The notes under the pieces: generated by a model | Database searches by the model: none | Told to the model about the DNA's origin: nothing | What the model saw: only the letters and a program-made list of their open reading frames with translations | Shown: positions 38,401-53,400 of the stretch, piece after piece | How positions within the stretch are numbered: the stretch's first letter is position 1 | Layout of the letters: every line of letters begins with the position of its first letter | Origin: Trogon surrucura | Taxonomy: Eukaryota; Chordata; Aves; Trogoniformes; Trogonidae | NCBI GenBank assembly: GCA_020746105.1 | Contig: CM036632.1 | Coordinates: 8,664,001 to 8,728,000 of the forward strand | Length of the DNA stretch: 64,000 bases | Reading direction: 5' to 3' | Program-made: the position numbers and the translations under genes

Positions 38401-41400
38401 CTGGGAAATGGAAAATAGAAAATACAACTAAAATTATGTATCTTCATAAAGATAAAAATAGAAAATACAACTAAAATTATGTATCTTCATAAAGATAATG
38501 ATACACTTTTTTTTTTTTTAATGGGGCTGTGGCTGGGCAAATCTGCAACATCCATGCTTTTTTTGCTAGGCCTGATATAAAGGCACTATCTCAAAGGTTT
38601 ACAGTTTTCAACTTATACAGAAATAAAACCCATGTAATTGACAAACCCCAGCTGAAAACATAAATATGCCAATTAGGGGATCATTTTGATTACCAAGGAC
38701 TCCTGAGAACGTGATTGCAGTGAGACGCTTATTCTCTGAGTTAATTAAAATTTAAAGCATATTGCTGAAGGGTATTATTGCCTTTAGAAAACCACACCAC
38801 CGTAAAAACAACCCACTGACCAACATAATAGAGCAGAAGAGGAGCACGAAAGGTCATACAGCAGGAAACCTACTGCAGCAAACCGATTCACACCTGCTAT
38901 CAGCTGCAAATAGGCTTACTGGCAATCCTAGCCACACAATTTTCACAAACAGGAGAGCCATTAATCTGTTATTTAAAGTAACTGGAATGCATTACATGAC
39001 ATCCATTCCTTGTCAGTCAATCACCCCTACGAAGGGCCTAATTCTGCTTCCACATGAAAGGACGGTAGTCACAGGCCTTGACTCCATTTAAGTTGAATTC
39101 TTCTATTATTGCTTTTGTACTGCTGTGGATCCTACTGATATTAGAAAGAACTAGCTTTGCATCAACAGCTTTTACCACTCTGCTACTTAAACTTGTTCTA
39201 AGCAGGATTTGATGAATTAGCACTGTGCTGCCAGTTGGCTACCTCAGCATTCACACCATTAGTACCTTCAGCGCCAGAGCAAAACTCCAGGGTAGATGCT
39301 GTCCTTCTGACAGTAGTGTGAAGGGGACACGCTCATACTATCGGAGACATTGATAAGTGATTGTTCTCTTAAAGTCATTTTCAAATTATAATGGAATTAT
39401 TAAAAATGCAATTTCTGTTTTTTTTTTCTAAATGCTACATATATATAAAATATCATTACATTTTAGGACTTAATGTCCTGGTAATTCAGGCTGCAGCTGA
39501 ATAACATGGTAGAAACAAGCAGCAATAATCTTGGTTTCTCCTGGACACATATTTGCTTTCAGGAAGTCAACTACTTAGTTTTCGAGGCAAATTCTTGTAT
39601 TTATTTAATTCTTACATGATATGGTAATGAGTTTGCTCTGTGACTTGAACTTTATTACTCTATTCAGTTATACTCTGGCTTTCTCCCACACTCCTGAGAG
39701 ACACACAGAGCAAAAGAGCAGGACTTAGTTTTCTGCTATTTAAAAAAAAAAAATAAAATCAACAACTCAGAGAAAACAATATAAATTATTTATCAAAGTA
39801 TTTTTTCCACTCAGAATTTCTCCTTTGTGGTGCAGCTAAGAGTGCAAGAGAGAGCAGCTGAACTCCCACAACACTTTTCAATCCACTTATGAGAAGAAAA
39901 CTTGTTAAATTTCAGATAGTGCACTGGCGGAGCAGAAATACAATATGAGGTTACATGATCAATAAAGACAAGCAGGACTTCTACTCAGTGACTTGACATC
40001 AGATACCTCTTAGGCTTCTAATAATATCCCATTCTTCTAATATAGTTCTGTATTATCTTTTATAAAAGTTATAAGAAATTCTTACAAAGTTGATATAAAA
40101 TTTTTTAGATTAAAAAAAAAGTTACTGTTACTAATGACCCTATTTTCAGCTATACAGAAAAAATCAAACCCATTTTCTATTAAATCCATCAAATACTATT
40201 TTCAAAAGTAAAATCCCAAACACAGGATGCTTTCTTTAGGCTTGCAAGAGATATTTTCTTCTTTTATATTATCATGTACGCTTTTATATAACCCCTAGTT
40301 CCCTATTACACCGAGTCAGTTTCTCTGCACAGTAAATGATTAGGGGAATGCTTATGGGACATACAAATGACAGTAACAGAGAAGAGGCAGCAAGACAGAG
40401 AAATTACTACCTCTGCATTTTGGCGCATGACAGGGCCACAGTGATCTCTGTGTACTGAAAATGAACACAGGAACTCTTAACAGTTAAAGGATAAAAGGCA
40501 AGTATAGCAGGTTCTGTATACTCTCCCTACACAAAAAAACCAGTGATGGTATAGTTAAATATATAGGAAAATAAAGGGTTCTGAGATAAAGGCACAGTTG
40601 GACAGACTCAAATACTCCAAAATTCAACATTAATTCCAAGCAGTGAACATGAGCTCCCAGAGTAAAATTATTTTTTTACAAAAGTGAAAAAAAAGATAAA
40701 GGAACACAGCTATGCCACCTGCAGTAAAACAGGTAACAGGAACTTAACAAGATACAACCAACGTTTCAAAAATGCTTAGATTATAATTTATTTATAGTTG
40801 TGATAATTTCTCAGAAAGTAGTCTCTTTTGTAACCAGGGTGCAATGCTATGATGACTAAAAAGCCATGACTCAGCAGGAAAATCTCCAGGCAAATAATCA
40901 GAGTCAAGAGTCTTGTCCAAACAAGCGATGGGTCTCTCCTGCAGCCCAGCAATGCACGGAGCCCTGAGGTGCTCGTAACCTGCAAGTGAGCGTTTACTCC
41001 TACCCAGGTCACTTGGATTGAACCTACACTTGCTGTAAATAACAGTGAACGTGTGTGTGACCTTCCCGGTTTGAGCCTTTGCTAGTAGCCACAACTTGCC
41101 AGAAAGGAATATAAATTGTGATAGCAAAAGCACAATAGCACGTCTTACGGTACAAAGACAGACCTGCTTCACTTCTGACTTAACTTTTGCTTAAAAAAGA
41201 TTTATGTATAAAAAAAGTACTGAATATTTGCGTAATGTAGTCCAGTTAAAACTCCATGACCCTACAAGATTTAGTCAAAATAAACTGGTTTCAGTGCTAG
41301 GTGAGAACAGGTTGCACAACAGTGGAAGAATAACACCAAAGCTTCAACCAGAGACATTAGAGGAAATTGTATTAATGAAAAATCCCTTCAGTCTAGAACA

Positions 41401-44400
41401 GTTATGCAAATTCTAAAGATTAAAACAACCCCATAAAACAAATGGCACTAAGCACAGATCTTGCAGTAGAAGGGTGAAGGTATATATCATCTTTTATTGG
41501 AAAAATGCCTGGAAAAGTGATACCTACCAATCAAGGGGGTTTGTCAGACACTGAATACTGCCTTGGCCCGTGACAGATGAATAGAACCTCAATACAAGAG
41601 AACAGTGAGGAGTGAAGAGAAAGAATATTGATGACAGAGCTGTGTCAAGTCTTACTTGGGTGTTCCTCCTTGCCCTCAAAGAGACCTCTCAAGATATCGT
41701 GATCCTTTCTGATCTCTTTGGAGTGCTCAGCAGTTGTAGCTTCTGCTGCTGTTTGTTTTGGATTTTAATTCTTCATGAAACTTGAAAAAAAATTTCAGAG
41801 TACTTATTGACGTCTCATACACATCTTTGTATGAAAGACTGTAGGAAGTTAGTATGTATAGCAAGGAAGAACAGTGCCCTTCAGAAGCTTCGGTAGGAGC
41901 ACAAGGTATCCGAGCAGCCTTGCAGCCTTCAGCAACCCTAACTGCTACTGGATAATGGCTGTCTTTGCAACACCCCACTGCAAGGATGCCTGCAGTGATA
42001 CTGTCAGTGCTAATTAATGTTAGTGTCAATGCCATCTCTGTTTAAAAAATAAAAATAAAGGAAAATGAAGAGCAGAGAGAGTCACAGAAATCTATCAGCC
42101 AAAAGATCATTTCAAGGTATTTCATCATCTTTGGCTGGACAACACATTATAGTAGCCACTCATATACTCACGCTTGTTAAAAGTAGTAAAGAAGAACTTA
42201 ACAGGAAGTGTTTTGTCCTGACCACTATTTAAAGAACGCGTGACATCCAGAGATGTCTCACTGTCCATCACAACAAAATTCCTGCTACATCTTGAGGCTA
42301 TTTACAAGCTCAAATTTGATAACGGCACCCAAAGACATTTCTTCGTCACCAAAGTCAACTGAATTTCAAGTCCATTTCTTTCCAAGGTGTGGAGGTGTTA
42401 GAGGCTTTCAAAGAAGTATTTGACAGAATCTGTTCAGATGTTCAAAATTAGTTACTTTGTATCCTTGGGTAGCATGGATAACTCCCTCAAAATACTAGTA
42501 TTAGCCAGTGTTCTTTGTATTTATTTTATGCACCTTGCTTTTCCCCCTAAAATTGGGGGTTGTGTTAGTGTTGTGTTTGCAACATCTGCTTGCCATTTTG
42601 TTTTCCCTTTCCTTGAGTAATAGCCTTCATGCCTCTCTGACATCTCCTGTCTTGTTCTTGGTCTCAATTTTTTGCCCTTCGTTTCTGTATACTTCTATTT
42701 CTTAAGACTTCCCAATCCTACTTGTGTACCTCTGCACTCATCCACATATCACTGCATGAAGCAAAATAACAGTTCATCCTTCAGCAGCTAGCTAAAGAAA
42801 AACTATTAAAAAAAAATGAAAATTGTTCAGTGTTAATTTTACTTTTGAAAATCGAATTTCTGCAGATTTTCTGTCGTTGAGGAAACAGCAAGATTACATC
42901 AGCGTAAATGCCTGTGAAAAAATTGTAGTCACTAGGCATAAGGCAGAGCAACATCCAAAGCCAATGAACCATGGGGGTCTCAGCAGCTATTTATAGTATC
43001 TTCTACTTAAAATTTATGTAAGGATTTTCCCTCGGGCCTTCACAGTCCTACGGTTTTCAACATCAAGCAATATAATTATAGATTACTCTTACCCGATAAC
43101 CTCTCCAGAAGGACTGAATTACTAAGCTTGCCTCTTCTTCTGATAGAAGGAGAGATAGAGGAATTGGTGGCCTAGGACTTAAAAAGAAAAAAACGCTTTG
43201 TAAACAGCCTGTAAATGTAAAATACTTTCTTCCCTAACAGTATATTTTATAAAAAAGAGAAAGGTTGTTCAGGAGCTGGAAAGATACAATTTCTTACTGC
43301 TCCAAAGATAAAATATGTAAAGAATATCTTCTTTAAATATATATTCTGTGTTACGTATGCTTCAATCACTTCTTCTTTTAAACAATACTATACGAGAGCA
43401 GAAATCTTTCTTATTCTTCTACATGGATTTCAAATTCCTATCATAATGGTAAACCTTGAGGTGGTGAGAGAGAAGGAGGTGTGCTCTTTGTAAATCAGAG
43501 GGGGTTTAGTGCGCATGCAACAATGAACTACCTTGAGACACAAATTTTTATAACAATTATTTTAGTATATTAATTTACATTATGATTTCGCTTAAAATGT
43601 GCTGGAAAAAATAATAACTGTCATATCTGCATAAGCACGGATCCCTGTTTAGATATGTCTTAAGTTCTTAAAATGCTGAAATTTAACCTTTGATAGCATA
43701 TACACATTATTTGGTGATAAAAGAAAGTAATACATGAGCGAAGTCAACAATTTTCAACCAAAACATACAGTAGTTTGAAAGCGTGTTTGGTGATTCTGTT
43801 GCTACTAATTTTAGTGGGAAACGCTATATAATTACAATTCAGCCAACAAAAAAGTCAAATCACTATATCAAAACTTTTTTCCCAAAAGCCATTTTCTATG
43901 GATGTTAATTTATTTCCTATACACGATGATCAGAAAACATCCACTGGAAAGGACAAGTCAAAATTCATTCACATAATTTCTTTCGTAATAACTGTGATTT
44001 AAAGCTAATGAGCTACAAGGGCAATAATAATGTTGCAACTCATGACAATAGCAGTTATAAAAAGCAGACTTGGCACAGTGTTGGAACGTCTGCTAAGAGC
44101 CACGCTCCCTGCCTGGGAAACAGACTGAACTCAGCTTTGCCTTGGAAGACCAGGACATTATGAATTTGGATGCCGCAACCATGTACAGACACACGCGACC
44201 CACGCAGGAACATTATTTATAGTATTTCTACTACACACATATACTGCCAAGGCATTCAATTAACAAGCTCTTTATGTAGTCTTGCATTTTTGGTTAAAAC
44301 ATTACTTCTGCCATTTCTTTTGGAAATCTATTTTAGCACATATTACAGCTCAAGCTAGAAGGCCCGACAGCTTACATTTTCCTTTCATTTAATTTCATTC

Positions 44401-47400
44401 ATATTAGTTTCTGCCCGACTAAGCTTCCTGCGCTCTCTGACGTCTTTCTCTTAGGGCTTGTCTCCTCTGAAGGAGCATTTAAACTTAGGGCACCATCTTA
44501 ACCATTACCTAACGCCCCGTGACCACACCATCTCAGTCTGCGTCCTCGGCTGGATTGGGCTCACGATCACGTCACCCGGGTTTGGGCTTACAGTTATTTT
44601 CACAGGATCACAGAAAGTGTTGGGTTGGAAGGGACCTTTAAAGGCCATCTGCTCCAGCCCCCCGCAGCGAGCAGGGACATCTGCAACTAGATCAGCCCCA
44701 CTAAGCCTGACCTCGATTGTGTCCAGGGATGGGACCTCCACCACCTCTCTGGGCAACCTGCGCCAGTGTCTCACCATCCTCATTGTAAAAAAATTTCTTT
44801 CTTATATCCAGTCTAAATTTACTCTCTTTTTATTTAAAACTATTGCCCCTCGTCCTGTCGCAACAGACCTTCCTGAAAAGATTGCCTCCATTTTAATGTG
44901 AAAGAAAACCTCAGTCTGTTTGGAAGAGTAGAAATAAGATAAAAATAGAAAGAAGTCTCTCCATTAAGCTAAACAGTTTTAGTTCTGTAAACATTAATTA
45001 GCATTTCTGCTGCTCAAGGGAAATCATAAATCCTGGACAAGCAAGGCTTCCTGAGCTAACAGCTTCATATAATCAGACTTAAAAATACAAAGTTGGGCTG
45101 TGCTGGTTTGGCTGATATGCTTTCATCCTCTGTTCTATTTTTGATCTTTTTGAAAACCAAAATTTTGAGTGGGAAAATCACAGAGAGACCTACATATTTT
45201 ACAGCAGTTATATCAAAGGCATTGAACTTTCTCCAAGAATGAGTACACCTCCAAAGGACAAACTGAGATCTCTCCTAGCCTGTAAGGCTGACTCTAGCAT
45301 TCTTTTACTTTCATTTTCAAATTATAAAAATATCTAAACCACTAAATTTCAGAAACCAATATCAAAATCAAGCAAGATTAGGACTTAATGTTCAATATGA
45401 CAGTCACTGGCAAATAATCTTTTCAACAGGGCAGTTTTAAAGAAGAGAACTCATGCCAGGTACAGTTTTGTCTGAGAGAACATACGCAGTTGGCTTCGGG
45501 TCAAATAAAAATAGAATCTGAGCAGAGGCAATCACCCCTGAGCAGTGAGCTAGGAAAAGAGGGAATATGTCATTTGCGGCAGAAGACAGCTGTAAGCCTC
45601 CAAGAAGATTAAAACTGACAGTAAAATGTACACTAGCTATATTCTGCTTATTTAGTCATTGATTATCCACAATCTTAAAAGCTCACACATTAAACATATT
45701 GATATCTATTTTGAGATATATATATATATCTGATATATTGTTTAACGTAAGTTGCACCCGTAAAAGAGCATCAGTAAAATGATTTTTCTCAAGTGTTGTA
45801 TTATAAGAAATCTGAAATCAGACACTGACCAGAGGAAAGTAAAATTCCAGAAACACGTTTCTTACTTTCTAAGCAAACTTGTACGAACCAGGTAATGTGA
45901 AATTACTAATTATATTACATGATGCAGGTGGAATCTGGCACCCAGAAAATATAAAACAGACTTGCATTAAGTGACTGTAATCAAGCAAAACTTTCACTAT
46001 GTGTAATGCAGGATTTTCTAATGGCTCTTTTTATTCCAACCTGGTCCCTAAAGTGAGAGACAAGCAGCCGTGTGAGCAGCAGGCTGGAGGTGCGGGCAGT
46101 CGCTGCCTGGCTACAGCGAGCACCAGAGCCTGGGGCAGAGGGTGTGCGCTCACGGCGGAACAGCCAGGTGCAGGCAATGAACGAGGTGAGTTTACCTCCA
46201 CTTTCAGAAAGCTCGTTTCTAGAAATCTTGAAGCAACCCTAACAACAAGAATCAGACCTTCTGGAGGCCTCTAAGTTTCAGTTCAACAGCCACTGCCATA
46301 CTAAACAGCCACAACCACTCCACCTTTAATCTGACTGCGATGGTTATTGTTCTTGAATATTCACACCATGTATGAACACAGGCAATGACAGAGTCACTGC
46401 AAAAATCATAATCTAAAAGACAAAAGAACAGACTAAAGAATTTGGATAAATCTAAGATGTGCAAGTGAATGACCACAGTGATCTGTGTAACTCTTAAAAA
46501 AAGGTTTCTTGAGAAAGTCTTGAATACCCTAAAAATTCCGATGCGGGTCTGAGCAACCAAAAAAATAGTTCTGGAAATTTTTCAAAGTGGTTTTCTTTTA
46601 TATTTTCACTATTTCCAATTCCTACTCAGAGAATCTAGAAATACTACAGCAGCATCTGCCTTCATTCAGTATTTCTTCTTACATGCCTAGCCAGAGTTGC
46701 AAAAGTGTGCAACAACAGAAGAATATTGTTCTGATTCAAAATAAATGCCCAAAGAATCTCTACTTATAGACACTATTCAGATCTTTTACCCAAAAAGCAG
46801 GAAAAAACATTGTTCATAAACAAACAGACACTGAAGTACTGATTTTTCTGACCTGGTATTTAAAATCAATTCTATTTATATTAAGAATATATTATACTCT
46901 CACTGTATGACCCTCACAGGCCTACAGGGAAATATTCCCACGGACAGTCGACAAAAATACCCTGGACCATTTTCAGAGGTCAAACCGCGTGTGAACTGAG
47001 ACCCTTCTTGGTAACATTGCTAGGATTAATACAACTCCTCAACTGTCAGAAAGAAAGTATTAACTACTGCTTTGCTTTTGCAGTAATCAAAATGCACTAG
47101 AATAAGAGAAAAGTATTAGGAGAAATAAATCCTTACAATGCATAAGGAAATATTTTGTGTGTGTTATATGGAGGGTGCATTTTTGAAGGATTGTGAATGC
47201 AGGAATAACCAAATTTCATCTTCTGAAGAAAAAAAGTGCAAATGAGCTGATATTTTGAAGTATGACTCCTGCTGTCTGAATTCTTCTCTATCAGCTTCTC
47301 CAGATAAAAGCTCCTTGACACTGTCAATAGCTAAAAGAAGAATTAAAAAATATATATATTTTGACTCCTTTTGCCCCCCTCCATTCTCTGCATCTTCCAC

Positions 47401-50400
47401 TGCTTTGCTGGGCTTTTGATTAGACTTCGGTATTTTGAATATCCTCAAATACAAAGTCTACAGGTTGTGATCAAACAAAACATTTCATTTTTTCACTCTT
47501 TCATTTCTCTCTCAGCCACAGTTCTAACAAAAATACCCACCCTCCCGCACACACAAAAGATGCAAAATATTACAGCATAATAAAACCACAAAAATACACT
47601 CAGAAGGACTATCAAAGCAGTCATAGTGATAATATGCATACAACTGTTAACACGTACAAACTACTTATATACTTATTTACCTACTTATAAGGAAGAAAAG
47701 ACACAGAAAAAAGAAAATATAGTGTGGAACTAACATGAGAATGTGAGAGGCAGAGTCATGTAACGGACAAGAAAATGAGGGAGAACAGGTGAATGGTAAC
47801 AAGAATGTGAGAGGAATCAGGGGACGCACAGCAAAAAGTCTTAGCACTGAGAACGTGCCAAAACCAATAAAAGACCAAGTATCTTCTGTCTTAAATTCTC
47901 TCTGAAAACTATAGCGGTTTTCCTCTCCCTTAATACGCCCTCTACTCGGGGAGGACCTGCCCATTTTAATGATAAAACTCAGTCCCCCTTCTCTGCTTGC
48001 ACGTTTGCTGCATACTTTGCAAGGCACAATGTGTTGCCTCAGTTTCCCCTTTGGTAGGACCCCTACTGATGTATTCCGTAAGAGTGTTTGCGCTGCTGGA
48101 CCGCAAGAACCCAAACACAGGCATGTTCCAAAGCCCACTCCTGTCAAAGGGGAGTCTTCTGTCTACGTCTGTGGACTTTAGATCAGACGTCGTATCCTGT
48201 AAACACGAAAAATGAACAGCAGCAAAAATAGTCTCCAATCAGTGCCCCAACAGCAGCACTGGGAAGATGTCACAAGCCACTACTATGTTTTCAATTTTCT
48301 CATTGGCATTTTGAAAATCTTTACATAAATTGAGGCAAGTTTCAATACTGCATGAGGATTTGTAGCCATAAAAACTCAACCTCACCATTACACAACATAA
48401 ATATAAAATATTTATATAAATATATACAAATAAATGCATTATATAACTAAATATATATTATATAAATATATGTTTTTATGTATATATATTTATATAAATA
48501 TAAATATTTTCTGCATAAACTTTGTGCAATTTCCCAACATACAGATAGTTTTTTAAGTCAAAAAATTCTCCTTGCTTAACTCAAATTCTACCACAGTACT
48601 AGTATGAAAATTCTTTACTGGGATTACACAGAGTAATGTCCACACAAACATAGCTGCTGGACTTTCATGCTATTACAATTAAATGTGCTGGTTATCATAT
48701 CCCCCCGCCAAATACCTAACAAATTATTAAATAAATAAAAAACATAATGCAAATCAAATATACCCTAAACGCGGCTGGTTTAGAGACAAGCCAGTGAAAC
48801 ACAGCAGTGTGTAGAAAGCAAAGCCTGTAGAAACTGGGCACATTATGGAAAGAAAGAAATCAGTCACCCGTGCAGAATTACCCCTGCCGGCCATCTGAGA
48901 ACTGACAAAGAAGTCAACTGTAAAGGCAGCTGAGACCAGCAGACTCCACCTAATTAGAATATTGGGGGAGAGGCTCAAAAAAATAACCAATACATATATG
49001 TATTTAGCAAAAACCTACTACTTCAGATTTACTAACCATTTCTAGACATAACTACTTATCTACATCTTAGCTGCCCACTTCTTTAAAGCCATTATAAATT
49101 TATTTTCTCTGTATTTGCACATTTGTCCTGATTAAACACAGACAGATTAAACCAGGAAATGTGTCCTCCTGAAGTGAGTATAAAGTTAACCCCTCTATAT
49201 AGACAACGCAGATAAATTCTTGTGAATGAATGTTTATTTATAAAATACACCTTCACCTCCTGTAAACCCTGTAAAATACACATACAAAGACAGCCAGAAA
49301 AGCACTCATGCTTAGTCCTAGCCTGGGTCCATACACCATTCTTTCGCCGAATGTAAGGAGTAAAGGTGAACTTCAACAATACTGTCAGATTATTAATGTG
49401 ACAGCAGACTGTTATGACAGCAATATTTTTCAGAGCATGGCACTTTTTAATTGTTGTCTTCATCTTTTTTCATTAATATGCTACAGAAGGTTGGATAATG
49501 ACATCCTCATGATACTCAGATTAAAGACAGCCTATTTATGCCAGAAAATTAAAATTTAAGCGGTATCGGGGCATAAACACCCACCATACTTTCCCTGTCC
49601 CTGGTTCAGTACGTACAGCTTGGTTACTTGTGATCGAGCTCGACTGCTGTTCAACCAGAAACACCCCTGGAAAATGCTGACAAAAGGCAACTGTGCTGCT
49701 CGTTAGCACATTTACAGGAGTACAGAACATGCAAGGCTCGAATTCTCTTTGCTCTCCTTGGCTGTATCAGCCGTCTTGAGTGTACGAATAGGGACACAGT
49801 AAGTATCTCAGCAAGTTCCCCAAAACTGTTGTTAGTTTCTTTCCTGTCTTCCAACAGCTACAGCTGTACTTTAGGACAACAGAAATGGTTTTGTGTTCTC
49901 CTGGACATGGAATAGAGATGATCAGTCAGTGTTGAGGCTTCTCCTTCTACTGCTTTTGAAATCTGCCTCGGCAATCAAGGATTCCCACAGGATATTCTGT
50001 TTTGTCAGTGCTGCTGGTAAGATGTAGAGCCCGGTGGAAGCCAAGGTAACTGTACTGAGGCTTTTATTTACTGATGTCATTGCAATTACTTCTAAACACT
50101 ACAGCTGGAAACGAATTCATCTTTCACCAGTTCCTTCATCTACAGCAACCGGGTTTTGAAGGTACAATGTTTGCATTTAAAATTCTGAAAATTGATGCAG
50201 CATTTGGGTCTCCTTATAAAGGAAAAGTAGGCTGCAAGATCTCATTTAGAAACACATCGTCGGGGCAGTGAGGCTTGTAAGACTGTGGCTTTGAATATTC
50301 TTAAAAAAAAAAATGAGCTTCAAAGAAAAAAATGGAGGGACTGGAGGAAAGGCAAAAAAGTCATACCGAGGTATGGAATGCATTAAAAAAGCTGGATCTC

Positions 50401-53400
50401 TGACAACAAAAATGTATCCCTCCGGGTTTTTGTTTTGGTTTTTTTTTTACTGTTTTTATTTTTTTAAGTACAAAGACCACTTTGCACTGATAAACCCTAT
50501 TTTAACACAACAAAGAGATGTATTCCGATTTAACCTTCCAGAATGCTTTACAAATTTAGATAAGTAACCGAAAAAACCAGCACAAGACCTTACCCCTTAA
50601 ATCTGCAGTAACACTTCTTTTTCGTTATTATACTATCTAAGCAGTTGGGACAAGGATGTTTCCCAACAAAATTTGACCATCACTTTTTAGCAGTCTCTCA
50701 TGTATTCATAAATGCTGTTAAAGAATGAAAACTCATCTACAAATAAAAAAGGAAACAACAAAAAGCATAGAATCAATCACATCTTAAATGTGCCATCTGG
50801 AAGCATATAACAATGAACTATTTATGACATATCCAAAAGGACGCAGTAATAAATTCTTTCTTTTTTATTCTTATTTAATGTTGCAATCTTTCACTTTGCT
50901 CTAATAATGCTTACTTCATAAGCAATACTCATTAAGGAATTTGTAATTTTAAGGTAAGTTCACAAAAAAATTGTTTTTTCATATTAATTTTTATAATTCT
51001 TATTTTTAAAGGCCTACTTGTTTAGAGGATTTCAGATCAAGCATGTATCAATTTAGGCAGGGCTCTGACACTTCGGTGTCCTTGTGGAGCTGTCACGACG
51101 TTATTTAGGAGCACAAGTACTAACAGAAGCTCTGAGTCATTCAGGCTGTGATTCCACCGTGTATTTCTCATCTTGGCAAAGCTGACTTAAGCAGTTCCTG
51201 CCACCACCTCCGTATCTTACAGCTCATTTGTTCTCTTCACCTTGCCCTGAGCCCTTCATTTCAATCTTTTGTTTGTGCCAATACAAAGGTTTGTCAGGCT
51301 CCAGGTGAACCGGTTTGGAGAAGTTATTTATATTTTAAAGAGCTATACAAACCCTCCTCTCAGGGTTTGGCAGAGAGATTCTAATTTGGAGGATGTCCCT
51401 GACCAGAAAGAACACACTTTGTACCAAACACACAGGGTGATATTAAGTTGCCTACAAGCAACTCGGGTGAAGAACAGAGAAGAGCAGAAAACCATTTACG
51501 TCAGCTTTACTTCCAAGATAAACATTTGTAAACTGTGATCTTGGCTATTTCTCTTGGGTACAATTCACTGGTTTCAAAGCTGCCTTACTAACCGACCGCT
51601 CTGTGGTATGCTGAAGAATGAGGATCACAACCTCACTGCAGTTTCCAAACTAGGAAATTCACTGCCTTAAAGAGGAATCTTGCTGGCAAGACCTAGTGGT
51701 TTGGGAGCAGTGTCCCACCAGAGGCAGGCTGGAACAGCGGCGGCTGGGCAGCACGATGCAGCAGCAGGTACCCGAAGGTACCGCAGTTGAGTTGAAAGTG
51801 GTCACTCTGCTGCTGAAATCTCCTACACAACTTTGACCACATGACTGCCTCCGAGATAGTCAAAGTTAACTGTTCATGCCACGATCGCCAGCTTGTCTCC
51901 AAAGACCTATGAACGCCGAGGAGCTTTCCTCTTGCTGGATCAGTGGCTCAAGAGTTCTAAGTTTCACATGACAAGAGTTCAAGAAAGTTCCATTTCCACT
52001 TAGTGTAATGAGTAAACATATCTACAAAGATGTTAATGTATAAATTTTCATTGACCACCAACCTAGCCTCCAAGTAAGATTTCAAATTGAAAGTTTTTCT
52101 TTAAAATCTGACCTCTGTTATTTTCTTATTCTCTTACTAAGGACTATCACTTTTCTTCTTTTCCAGATAACAGCTACACTGTAAACCAAAATGTAGTCTC
52201 AAGCACAGTAAAATTTCTTTCAAAACTACTCTCTGTCTTGGTCCTACGGGACTAATGAGGAATATATGATTGAGGCTGCCAAAACAAGTGTTCACTTCTC
52301 AAATGCACAGTCATAAATGTCTGCAGAAATGCATCCTGATACCAAGGATTACTACAAGTATTTTTAAAACAGCTGCTTATAGTTAGAAAGCATCATGTAG
52401 TTCTTTGTTGCATGCAGTAAAGGGCATTTAAAGGCACAACTGTAACACACTGAAACTCTAATATTTGGGGGGATAGCAGGGGAAAAAGAATAAAAGGAGA
52501 AAAGGTTACTCTGAGTACTGCAGCAACTTACTGGTCCTTTAGCCAGTCGTTAACAAAAGGAATGGAAAAGAATTCTGTGAGTGGCTCATCTTTCCTCTTT
52601 GGGTTCTTGCTGATAACAAAAAACAATAGAAAACAAGGCATATTAAATCTCACCTAGTCTATTTGTAAATTAATGTCTTTGAATCACTAAGCATAATAGT
52701 AAAAGCCACGATTAACTTACTTGTATAACCACTCAGTCAGGAAATCACAGGCAATAAATTTGGTCCTTTTCCTCTAAAGATAGAAGATAGTTTCAAATTA
52801 TTTATTATCTTAGGATTGGTCACATGCTTTTAATACTGCGGAGGAACAGAAGCTAAATTGACTGCTTTTATTAAATAAAATATTCAGTACATTATTCTGT
52901 CTACTTTAATATTGCTACTGCCAACAGCCAGTGGCTCGGCCAAAATTTTAGAAATTTTGTGGAATGCTTTCAATTCAAGTGAAAAAATGAGTGAGAAAAT
53001 TTTACATGTACTATCCTGATATTTGCTGCAGCACAGCTATAACAAATACCTCTGAATAACAGAACACACATATGAAAATATGTTGTTAATTACTTGTCAT
53101 TTTGCTCAAAGTTCTATTATCATATTTAAAATACTTCATTACTTCCAGGGCACAGAAGGAACATTGACGGAATATTGTTTCCTCCTGCATGAAAGCAGCT
53201 TGAAAGCATTGTGCATAGTTAGAAAAACATACACAGCAGAGTATTTTATGACTGCTCAGACAAAATTGTCTGCTGGCTAGTCCAGAAAAAAAAGGCAGAA
53301 ACAAGGCATATGGATATCCACAACCACATTACAGAGAATCAGGTAAAAAGTTCAAAATCTGGAGCTTCAGAGCAAAACAGTTGTGCCCTTTGCACCCAGT

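Larger units (their letters stand above)
43178..52531 (-). other. IQCK: IQCK intron 6
   Basis: About 9.35 kb, AT-rich. It contains an antisense-oriented CR1 LINE fragment (44601-44900) and A/T simple repeats at 45715-45737, 47345-47361 and 48405-48505. No exon was recognised. Confidence 0.85.

Noticed and set aside
44458-44901. 147-codon frame
   Set aside because: It runs antisense through a CR1 3' untranslated region and has no protein similarity.
46000-46274. 91-codon frame with a GAACGAG|GTGAGT donor-like end
   Set aside because: Locally GC-richer but no family similarity and wrong strand for IQCK; not supported as an exon.
51772-51783. GGTACCCGAAGGTACC palindrome
   Set aside because: Very short; two six-base sites close together are expected by chance in a window of this size.
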